In this document: positions 1-5,107 of the stretch, in pieces
Numbering within the stretch: position 1 is the stretch's first letter
Layout of the letters: every line of letters begins with the position of its first letter
Source: an uncultured Lachnospiraceae bacterium
Lineage (GTDB): Bacteria; Bacillota_A; Clostridia; Lachnospirales; Lachnospiraceae
Assembly: GCA_900556645.1 (NCBI GenBank)
Contig: USPJ01000121.1
Span: forward strand, 1-5,107
Length of the DNA stretch: 5,107 bases
Direction of reading: 5' to 3'
Translations under genes and position numbers: made by a program
Notes under the pieces: generated by a model
The model's database searches: none
Told to the model about the DNA's origin: nothing
Seen by the model: only the letters and a program-made list of their open reading frames with translations

Positions 1-762
1 AAGGCGACAAAGCTGGTAGATCTTCTGACCGAAGGAGATAAATGCTACCGTGCGACGATGAAGCTTGGCTATGAGACGGATACCGAGGATGTGACCGGTG
101 AGACGACTGCGGAAGGTGATGCAGCAGTGCTCGCGCAGCTGACACAGGCAGACGTGAAACGTGCAATTTTGTCCTTCATTGGCAAGTATGACCAGATACC
201 ACCGATGTATTCTGCATTAAAGGTCAACGGAAAAAAACTGTGCGACCTTGCAAGAAATGGGATCGAGGTAGAGCGTAAACCCAGACTGGTTCAGATTTAT
301 GAGATTGAAATCGAGAACATAGAACTTCCACGTGTGACCATGCGGGTACATTGCTCGAAAGGAACGTATATCCGTACTCTTTGCCACGATATTGGTCTGA
401 AACTGGGCTGTGGTGGTTGTATGGAGTCGTTAAAACGGACAAGAGTGGCAGATTTTTCCATAGAACAGGCATTGACCTTAGGAGAAATTGAGAAAAAACG
501 GGATGCAGGAGAGCTAGAACAGATCCTCTATCCGACAGACTATGTATTTCGTGCATTAGAAGCGGTAACGGTACAAAAAAAATACGGCAAAGTGCTCTAT
601 AACGGAAACCGTATTGCAAAAGCATTTTTTGTAACACCGCCGATATCGGATGAGGCAGAATCCATCCGTATTTATGATGAAGAAGGACGGTTTATCGGAA
701 TCTACCGTTATGATAAAAGACAGGAAAATTACAAGCCTGTGAAAATTTTTTTGGAACAGTAA
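1..762 (+). CDS. truB: tRNA pseudouridine(55) synthase TruB, 5'-truncated by window edge
   Basis: This enzyme isomerises U55 to pseudouridine in the T-loop of tRNAs in the cytoplasm. The frame is open from base 1, so 253 codons are visible. Family members are about 300 residues, so roughly 50 N-terminal residues are missing. The visible start (KATKLVDLL) is the tail of the conserved region just after the catalytic Asp motif (GxLDPxATG), so the active-site Asp lies outside the window. Seen inside are QIPPMYSALKVNGKKL (nt 193-240), whose Tyr at 208-210 is the conserved base-stacking residue, and CSKGTYIRTLCHDIG (nt 352-396), with its conserved Lys and Arg. After about nt 530 comes the small C-terminal PUA-like region. 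One mild oddity is Cys at 241-243, where Tyr is usual in the KLYxxAR stretch. The ATG at 58 is internal and is not the start. ribF begins 13 nt downstream, the usual partner in Firmicutes. Confidence 0.95.
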   Translation, partial: KATKLVDLLTEGDKCYRATMKLGYETDTEDVTGETTAEGDAAVLAQLTQADVKRAILSFIGKYDQIPPMYSALKVNGKKLCDLARNGIEVERKPRLVQIYEIEIENIELPRVTMRVHCSKGTYIRTLCHDIGLKLGCGGCMESLKRTRVADFSIEQALTLGEIEKKRDAGELEQILYPTDYVFRALEAVTVQKKYGKVLYNGNRIAKAFFVTPPISDEAESIRIYDEEGRFIGIYRYDKRQENYKPVKIFLEQ

Positions 763-775
763 GTGAGAGAGTAAA

Positions 776-1696
776 ATGATTTATTTAAGAGGAACAACGG
801 ATTTTAATATAGAAGAATCTACGGTCATCACATTTGGGAAATTCGATGGGATCCACAGAGGACACCGGCTGCTTTTAGATACCGTATTACAGAAAAAAAC
901 AGATGATCTGAAAGCCGTGGTGTTTACCTTTGACATTCCTCCGAGAAAAAAGGTGGAAGATGACCGTGGAGACGTGCTGACAACCAACGAGGAAAAAATG
1001 CATGTCTTTGAAAATATGGGGATCGACTATGTGGTGGAATGTCCGTTTACAGAGGAAATCCGCAATATGGATGCAGTGGATTTTATCCGTATGATGGTAG
1101 AAAAACTGCATGTAAAATACATGGTGGTCGGTACAGATTTTCATTTTGGACATAACCGGGCAGGAGATTATAAACTGCTGATGGAATATGCCGAAGAGTT
1201 CGGTTATGAAGTTCAGGTAGTGGAGAAAATGAAAGACGGTGACCGGGACATCAGCAGTACTTATGTAAGGGAAGAAATCAAGGCGGGGAATATCGAGAAA
1301 GCCAATGAACTTTTGGGAGTGCCCTACTTTATTCAGGGAATTGTAGAACATGGAAATGAAATCGGAAGAACCATCGGATTTCCTACCATTAATCTGCTGC
1401 CGGAGGCAGAAAAGCTATTGCCCCCTTTTGGGGTTTATGTGACAAAGGTGTTTATCGGTGGCGAAGAATATTGCGGAATCACCAATGTGGGGCGTAAGCC
1501 TACCATAGAGGGAAACAATCCGGTGGGAGTAGAAACCCATGTGTTGGATTTCGCCGATGATGTCTATGACCGTACGGTGGAAGTGGAATTTTTGCATTGG
1601 ATACGGCAGGAGACAAAGTTTCAGTCCATTGAGGAACTGAAAAAACAGTTACAGCAGGATATACGAATCGCGAAGATTTATTTTGGGTTGGAATAA
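776..1696 (+). CDS. ribF: bifunctional riboflavin kinase / FMN adenylyltransferase (FAD synthetase)
   Basis: The 306-residue protein phosphorylates riboflavin to FMN and then adenylylates FMN to FAD in the cytosol. The length is normal for the family. The N-terminal nucleotidyltransferase domain (about 1-180) shows GKFDGIHRGHR at 21-31 with the HxGH-type motif at 27-30, GTDFHFGHNRAGD at 119-131 and ISSTYVRE at 159-166. The C-terminal riboflavin kinase domain (about 181-306) shows GRTIGFPTINL at 197-207 (PTxN magnesium/ATP motif), PPFGVY at 216-221, GITNVGRKPTI at 234-244, and VETH at 252-255, whose Glu253 matches the catalytic base. All key residues of both activities are present. The start is the ATG 13 nt after the truB stop. 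The only Shine-Dalgarno-like sequence is a purine run, GAGAGAG (765-771), so translation may depend on coupling to truB. No FMN riboswitch is visible, and the short gap implies co-transcription with truB. Confidence 0.97.
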   Translation: MIYLRGTTDFNIEESTVITFGKFDGIHRGHRLLLDTVLQKKTDDLKAVVFTFDIPPRKKVEDDRGDVLTTNEEKMHVFENMGIDYVVECPFTEEIRNMDAVDFIRMMVEKLHVKYMVVGTDFHFGHNRAGDYKLLMEYAEEFGYEVQVVEKMKDGDRDISSTYVREEIKAGNIEKANELLGVPYFIQGIVEHGNEIGRTIGFPTINLLPEAEKLLPPFGVYVTKVFIGGEEYCGITNVGRKPTIEGNNPVGVETHVLDFADDVYDRTVEVEFLHWIRQETKFQSIEELKKQLQQDIRIAKIYFGLE

Positions 1697-1708
1697 ATAA
1701 GGAGAAAA

Positions 1709-3340
1709 ATGGAACTGATTATTACATTATTAGGAGGTCTGGGATTATTCCTCTTTGGAATGTCCTTTATGAGTCAGGGATTGCAGAAAGCAGCCGGAGC
1801 AAAGCTGAGAACTATATTGGAGGCGATGACCAAAAACAAGCTGATTGCAGTTGTGTTTGGTGCGTTATTTACAGCGGTGATTCAGTCTTCGGGAGCTACT
1901 ACGGTTATGGTGGTCAGCTTTGTAAATGCAGGATTGATGTCATTGGCACAATCTGTAGGAATCATTTTTGGAGCTAATATCGGTACAACCATTACCTCAC
2001 AGCTGGTAGCATTTAATCTTACCGGTGTGGCACCGATTATTCTATTTGTGGGAGCGGTGCTGAGGATGTTTGGGAAGAAGCCGCTGACCAAAAAGATTGG
2101 AGAAATCATTATCGGATTCGGTGCACTCTTCATGGGAATCAGTCTGATGAAGGATGCCATGACCGGATTAAAAGAATATGATTCGGTGCTTCGGGTAATG
2201 GGAGGTATGACCAATCCGTTGATGGCAATTCTTTTGGGTATGATTATTACGGTTTTGGTACAGAGCTCTTCTGTAACCGTCAGCATTTTACTGATTATGG
2301 CAAGCCAGGGTCTGGTGGCACTTCCGGTGTGTTTCTACTTTATACTGGGATGTAACATCGGTTCCTGTACACCGGCGGTACTGGCGAGTCTCAATACCAC
2401 AAAAGATGCAAAATGTGCGGCTTTGATACATGTATTGTTCAACGTATTCGGTATGATTATCATCGGTACCATTCTTGCCTTTGCAATGGAACCGTTTGAG
2501 CAGTTTATCTTGAAAATTTCCGGTGCAGATGTGGGACGATGCGTAGCAAATGCAGATACCATTTACAAAACCTTCCAGACCCTTATCTTTTTACCGCTGT
2601 CCAATCAGTTTATGGCTTTGAGTAAACGGATGATTCCGGGGGATATAGAGGAAAGCGGAGAATTCCAGTTGGCTTATATCAGCAAGGGAGGAACTTTCGC
2701 TCCGAACACCGCTGTTGTGGAGGCTGTACAGGAAATTGAACGCATGGGAATCATGGCAAAAGACAATCTGAAACGTTCTGTGGAAGCCTTCTTTGATGGA
2801 GATTCCGAAAAGATTTCTCAGGTTTATCGGACGGAGAAGAATATCGATTTCCTCTGTAAAGAAATCACGGACTTTCTGGTAAGGGCAAATCAGTACGAGC
2901 TTCCGATGGGAGACAAACAGCGAATCGGCGGTCTCTTCCATGTAGTAAATGATATGGAACGGATTGGTGACCATGCAGAAAATATTATAGAGGAAGCAGT
3001 CTCCATGAATGAAGAGGGACTTGCTTTTACAAAAAAAGGCACCAAAGAAATACAGGAAATGTATGAAAAGGTGGAATTGATTCTGGATGAGTCCATTGAG
3101 ATGTTTGTGACATTGGATGAGAAGAATCTGCAGGAAATCCTGAAATTAGAAAATGAAATAGACGAGATGGAGAGAGAGCTGCAGAACAATCATGTGAAAC
3201 GAATGTCCAAGGGAAAATGTACACCGCAGGCAGGAATTATCTTTACAGATATTGTAACCGGTCTGGAGCGTGTGGCAGACCATGCAACCAACATTGCTTT
3301 TTCCATATTAGACAGTGACCCGGAAGAGGATGAAGTATAA
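1709..3340 (+). CDS. Na+/phosphate cotransporter family protein with C-terminal PhoU-like domain
   Basis: This is a predicted inner-membrane transporter of the NptA/YjbB (PNaS) family, expected to move inorganic phosphate with sodium; direction and exact substrate cannot be read from sequence. The 543-residue length fits the family. The membrane part (about 1-305) holds two related halves: QSSGATT at 59-65 with GANIGTT at 88-94, then QSSSVTV at 185-191 with GCNIGSC at 214-220, the paired signature of an internal duplication. The soluble C-terminal part (about 335-535) is a helical PhoU-like region with two repeats, each carrying a metal-binding type motif: NDMERIGDHAENI at 414-426 and LERVADHATNI at 519-529. 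It ends in an acidic tail. The start is well set by AAGGAG (1699-1704), 4 nt before ATG. It follows ribF by 12 nt, so it probably shares the truB-ribF transcript. The palindrome at 3402-3436 would end that unit. Confidence 0.94.
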   Translation: MELIITLLGGLGLFLFGMSFMSQGLQKAAGAKLRTILEAMTKNKLIAVVFGALFTAVIQSSGATTVMVVSFVNAGLMSLAQSVGIIFGANIGTTITSQLVAFNLTGVAPIILFVGAVLRMFGKKPLTKKIGEIIIGFGALFMGISLMKDAMTGLKEYDSVLRVMGGMTNPLMAILLGMIITVLVQSSSVTVSILLIMASQGLVALPVCFYFILGCNIGSCTPAVLASLNTTKDAKCAALIHVLFNVFGMIIIGTILAFAMEPFEQFILKISGADVGRCVANADTIYKTFQTLIFLPLSNQFMALSKRMIPGDIEESGEFQLAYISKGGTFAPNTAVVEAVQEIERMGIMAKDNLKRSVEAFFDGDSEKISQVYRTEKNIDFLCKEITDFLVRANQYELPMGDKQRIGGLFHVVNDMERIGDHAENIIEEAVSMNEEGLAFTKKGTKEIQEMYEKVELILDESIEMFVTLDEKNLQEILKLENEIDEMERELQNNHVKRMSKGKCTPQAGIIFTDIVTGLERVADHATNIAFSILDSDPEEDEV

Positions 3341-3381
3341 TTATTACAGAAATATTACATAATTATGTTGACAAAAAATAT

Positions 3382-3390
3382 TGATATACT
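3382..3390 (+). promoter_or_regulatory. Candidate extended -10 promoter element
   Basis: TGATATACT matches the extended -10 form (TGn followed by a TATAAT-like box; TATACT at 3385-3390 is one mismatch from consensus). A perfect TTGACA lies at 3368-3373, but the spacer to TATACT is only 11 nt, too short for a standard sigma-A promoter. No good -35 hexamer sits at 16-18 nt, so any activity would rest on the extended -10. A start site would fall near 3397, placing the palindrome at the very 5' end of the hydrolase transcript. The call rests on pattern only. Confidence 0.35.
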
Positions 3391-3401
3391 TGAAAAAAGT
3401 G

Positions 3402-3438
3402 AAATAACAGTAGGATACATTATTCTACTGTTATTTTT
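3402..3438 (+). terminator. Probable intrinsic terminator (16-bp stem, 3-nt loop, T run)
   Basis: The left arm 3402-3417 (AAATAACAGTAGGATA) and right arm 3421-3436 (TATTCTACTGTTATTT) pair fully, with one G-T wobble (3414/3424), around a CAT loop at 3418-3420. The T run at 3434-3438 overlaps the stem base and continues as TTAT. The stem has only three G-C pairs, so it is long but AT-rich. It lies 61 nt after the transporter stop codon and is best read as the end of the truB-ribF-transporter unit. An A-rich stretch on the left (3393-3398) would allow weak termination on the other strand too. Because promoter-like boxes lie upstream of it, an attenuator or operator role for the downstream gene is also possible. 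Confidence 0.62.
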
Positions 3439-3467
3439 ATGATAATGATATAGGAAAGCTTCGTCTT

Positions 3468-3473
3468 GGGAGG
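3468..3473 (+). promoter_or_regulatory. Ribosome binding site of the NlpC/P60 gene
   Basis: GGGAGG lies 5 nt before the ATG at 3479 and fixes that start. Another ATG at 3474 is out of frame and overlaps the spacer, so it is not used for this protein. Confidence 0.8.
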
Positions 3474-3478
3474 ATGCA

Positions 3479-4609
3479 ATGAACCATATTACAGATAAAA
3501 TAACAGAAACCATCAGAGAACTTGTAAAAGGAGTTACCACACAGAATCTTTACCGTGCTGCGGCAATTGGTGTTATGGGCGTGGTGCTTTTTGCCGGATG
3601 TTATGTCAGCGGAAGTGCTGCGGGAAACAAGGGAAATGATGCAGAGAAAGCTGCAACTGCCGCAGGAGCAAAAGCAATGTTCTGTCAGGCATTTGAAGCG
3701 GAGAACGATACAGCAGCGGTATCGGAGGGAAATGCAGTGGTTACCACAGCAGCACCACAGCCGGATACCACTTACGGATATACCAATCTGGGAATTGCCC
3801 AGGCAGACGGAACCTTGAATGTCAGAGAGGCTCCGGCAACGGATGCGTCTATCGTAGGAAAGATGCCGGATCATGCGGCAGGAGAAATTTTGGAAGCAGT
3901 GGACGGTTGGTATAAAATTCAGTCGGGAGATGTTACCGGTTATGTCAGTGCCGATTACTTTGTAACCGGAGAGGAAGCAAAGGCATTGGCAGAGGAAATC
4001 AAACAGACTGTGGCAACGGTTACCACCACAACCTTAAATGTCAGAGAACAGCCGAATACAGAGTGTGGAATTTTAGCATTGATGCCAAACGGCGAAGAAT
4101 TGAATGTGATAGAGGATTTAGGAGATTGGATTAAGGTAGATGTAGACAGCTCTGAAGGTTATGTCAGCAAGGAATTTGTAGAGATTTCCGTACAGCTTCC
4201 AAAGGCAATGACCATGACAGAGGTGCGTTACGGTCAGGGCGTATCGGATGTGCGAGTGGATTTGGTATCCTATGCCACTCAGTTCGTAGGAAATCCATAT
4301 GTATGGGGCGGCACCAGCCTGACGAAGGGAGCAGACTGTTCCGGCTTTACCATGTCGATTATGGCAAAATACGGCGTGTATCTGCCACATTCTTCTAAAG
4401 CACAGGCAAATTGCGGTACAAGAATCAGTGCTTCTGAGGCAAAACCGGGAGATTTGTTCTTCTACGGCAGTGGCAAGAGTATCAATCACGTAGCCATTTA
4501 TATCGGCAACGGACAGATTGTCCACGCAAGTAACAAGAAGACAGGTATTAAGATTTCCAACGCTTATTACCGTTCCCCAATCTGTGTGACCAGAGTTCTG
4601 AGCGATTAG
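3479..4609 (+). CDS. Membrane-anchored NlpC/P60 peptidoglycan endopeptidase with two SH3 domains
   Basis: This is a predicted exported cell-wall hydrolase of 376 residues that would cut peptide stems of peptidoglycan (typically D-Glu to diamino acid bonds in this family). Residues 1-25 are a polar N-region. Residues about 26-44 are a hydrophobic segment (AAAIGVMGVVLFAGC) acting as signal anchor or uncleaved signal; Cys41 in LFAGC makes a lipoprotein signal conceivable, though Phe at -3 is unusual. Residues 45-100 are an Ala/Glu/Thr-rich linker. Two bacterial SH3 domains follow (about 103-162 and 176-236), each with LNVRE and GYVS motifs exactly 73 residues apart. The NlpC/P60 domain (about 256-376) has YVWGGTS at 274-280, the catalytic Cys287 in ADCSGF, His337 in NHVAIYIGNG, and His349 in IVHAS as the third polar residue, so it looks active. 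It probably has its own promoter in the 138-nt gap upstream. No convincing terminator follows its stop. Confidence 0.95.
   Translation: MNHITDKITETIRELVKGVTTQNLYRAAAIGVMGVVLFAGCYVSGSAAGNKGNDAEKAATAAGAKAMFCQAFEAENDTAAVSEGNAVVTTAAPQPDTTYGYTNLGIAQADGTLNVREAPATDASIVGKMPDHAAGEILEAVDGWYKIQSGDVTGYVSADYFVTGEEAKALAEEIKQTVATVTTTTLNVREQPNTECGILALMPNGEELNVIEDLGDWIKVDVDSSEGYVSKEFVEISVQLPKAMTMTEVRYGQGVSDVRVDLVSYATQFVGNPYVWGGTSLTKGADCSGFTMSIMAKYGVYLPHSSKAQANCGTRISASEAKPGDLFFYGSGKSINHVAIYIGNGQIVHASNKKTGIKISNAYYRSPICVTRVLSD
3812..4167 (+). repeat. Tandem SH3 coding repeats with 219-bp period
   Basis: Two short nucleotide blocks recur at exactly 219 bp. The 17-mer ACCTTGAATGTCAGAGA (3812-3828) matches 4031-4047 at 16 of 17 bases, and GGTTATGTCAG (3938-3948) is identical at 4157-4167. 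They encode the LNVRE and GYVS motifs of the two SH3 domains. The constant 73-codon spacing shows the repeats have kept register without insertions, consistent with an internal domain duplication. Confidence 0.8.
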
Positions 4610-4610
4610 A

Positions 4611-4916
4611 GCTTTTGAGCAGAATTTTTTGAGGGAAAATAATCTGAAAATCCAGTCAAAATACCATGTAGTGGATGATCTTTCCACGATAAGGCTTGTA
4701 GAAAAAGGCTTCGGGATATGCCTGATGCCGGAGCTTGTAATGCATGATATTCCATATGAGGTTGATACATATAGACTTAAACCTGATGCAAGCCGTGTGA
4801 TAGGAATTGCAATTTTAAATAGAAATTTAGTGGCGCCGGCAGTCAGAACAATGTATAATCATATTGTAGAGAACTATAAACAAGAGGAGTTCTATAAAGA
4901 AAGGAAGCTGCCATAG
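4611..4916 (+). pseudogene. C-terminal remnant of a LysR-type transcriptional regulator
   Basis: The frame encodes about 101 residues resembling the second half of a LysR substrate-binding domain: VVDDLSTIRLVEKGFGICLM (4666-4725), PELVM directly after it, RVIGIAI (4795-4815) and APAVRTMYNHIV (4834-4869). LysR regulators are about 290-300 residues. The winged helix-turn-helix and first effector subdomain are absent, and nothing like them occurs elsewhere in the window. The frame is open back to 4602, after a TGA at 4599-4601, and runs straight into the hydrolase stop codon. There is no ATG near its beginning; a TTG at 4629 has no good ribosome binding site. It therefore looks like a beheaded gene that cannot bind DNA. 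G+C is clearly lower than in the hydrolase gene. It could be a true deletion or insertion scar, or one side of an assembly chimera whose intact gene lies elsewhere. LysR identity is by motif recognition. Confidence 0.8.
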
Positions 4917-4921
4917 GCAGC
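4907..4921 (+). repeat. Small GC-rich inverted repeat before degV
   Basis: GCTGCC (4907-4912) and GGCAGC (4916-4921) form a 6-bp stem with an ATA loop. It spans the LysR stop codon (4914-4916) and ends 3 nt before the AGGAA ribosome binding site of the next gene. No T run follows, so it is not an intrinsic terminator. It may be chance or may affect translation start at degV. Confidence 0.35.
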
Positions 4922-4938
4922 AACAGGAATAAGCAGAT

Positions 4939-5107
4939 ATGACAGATTACATATTAAGTTGTTGTTCAACAGTAGATCTTACAAAAGAACAGTTAGATTC
5001 AAGAGATATAAAATATGCATGTTTTCACTATGAGCTTGATGGAAAGCAGTATCTTGATGATTTAGGACAGAGTATGCCGCTGTCTGATTTTTATAAGGCA
5101 ATGGCAG
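4939..5107 (+). CDS. DegV family (fatty acid-binding) protein, 3'-truncated by window edge
   Basis: Only the first 56 codons are in the window; family proteins are about 280-290 residues. DegV proteins bind a fatty acid in a cleft; in Firmicutes such proteins (for example FakB) present fatty acids to the FakA kinase for phospholipid synthesis, but whether this copy does so cannot be told here. The start MTDYILSCCSTVDLTKEQL aligns with the usual opening beta strand and DSTADL loop, with Ser10-Thr11 in the position of the conserved ligand-contacting Ser-Thr and CC replacing the usual Asp region. ELDGKQYLDD (32-41) and a following SDFYKAM helix start fit the family. ATG at 4939 has AGGAA at 4925-4929, 9 nt upstream. 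It lies 22 nt after the LysR remnant and shares its low G+C, so the two probably belong to one original transcription unit. Confidence 0.85.
   Translation, partial: MTDYILSCCSTVDLTKEQLDSRDIKYACFHYELDGKQYLDDLGQSMPLSDFYKAMA

Larger units (their letters stand above)
3341..3478 (+). other. Intergenic region between transporter and cell-wall hydrolase genes
   Basis: This 138-nt AT-rich gap is the only sizeable non-coding stretch in the window. It holds, in order, a perfect -35-like hexamer (TTGACA, 3368-3373), an extended -10-like element (TGATATACT, 3382-3390), a long palindrome with a T run (3402-3438), an AT-rich TATGATAAT stretch (3438-3446), and a strong ribosome binding site (3468-3473). 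I see no small ORF or structured RNA family in it. Confidence 0.8.

Noticed and set aside
58..60. ATG at 58 as the truB start
   Set aside because: The frame is open upstream to base 1 and codes conserved TruB sequence (KATKLVDLL), so this Met is internal.
1422..1433. CCCC-TTTT-GGGG hairpin
   Set aside because: It lies inside ribF and encodes the conserved PPFGVY motif, so coding constraint explains it.
3438..3452. Second -10-like stretch (TATGATAAT) downstream of the palindrome
   Set aside because: No acceptable -35 hexamer was found 16-18 nt upstream, and such AT-rich matches are common by chance; it remains a fallback start region.
3437..3874. Cys/Ser-rich 145-codon minus-strand frame
   Set aside because: It is antisense to the hydrolase N-terminal and linker region; the odd composition is the mirror of Ala/Thr/Glu-rich coding sequence.
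4610..4630. Possible terminator after the hydrolase (short GCT/AGC stem and six Ts)
   Set aside because: The stem is only 3 bp (4611-4613 with 4618-4620), and the T run is part of the open LysR frame.
4118..4687. 189-codon open frame on the minus strand across the hydrolase end and the junction
   Set aside because: It lies antisense to the well-supported NlpC/P60 gene, has no recognisable domain and reads as compositional shadow.
4629..4916. A complete small gene of about 95 residues starting at TTG 4629
   Set aside because: Its sequence matches only the C-terminal part of LysR proteins, the frame continues upstream of the TTG, and no good ribosome binding site precedes it, so a truncated gene is more likely.

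Overview
The window looks like chromosomal DNA from a gut-type Clostridia, most likely Lachnospiraceae. This is inferred from protein style (a GKFDG-type RibF, an NptA-PhoU fusion, a two-SH3 NlpC/P60 protein, a CCST-type DegV) and moderate G+C. All genes lie on the plus strand.

Positions 1-3340 hold a tightly packed unit. It contains the 3' part of truB (tRNA pseudouridine-55 synthase, cut by the window edge), then ribF (bifunctional riboflavin kinase/FMN adenylyltransferase) after 13 nt, then a Na+/phosphate cotransporter family protein with a C-terminal PhoU-like region after another 12 nt. The truB-ribF pair is the widely conserved translation/flavin neighbourhood. The transporter is a less standard addition that appears to be co-transcribed.

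Positions 3341-3478 are non-coding. They hold a near-perfect 35-nt palindrome followed by a short T run, probably the operon terminator. Promoter-like boxes lie just before it, so the hairpin could instead, or also, act as a leader attenuator or operator for the next gene. At 3479-4609 is a complete cell-wall hydrolase: N-terminal membrane anchor, two tandem bacterial SH3 domains with an exact 219-bp period, and an NlpC/P60 peptidase domain.

Directly after the hydrolase stop codon the sequence changes character. The reading frame at about 4611-4916 encodes only the last 100 or so residues of a LysR-type regulator, with no DNA-binding domain. It is followed by the start of a degV-like gene cut off by the window end. 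G+C falls by hand count from about 50% in sampled hydrolase lines to about 34% across 4741-5040. The headless LysR gene, the composition step and the lack of any spacer point to a recombination, deletion or insertion boundary, or to an assembly chimera, near 4610-4630.

I see no RNA genes, CRISPR array, transposase or clearly new biological system. The points most worth checking are the junction near 4610 and the promoter-palindrome arrangement at 3368-3438.
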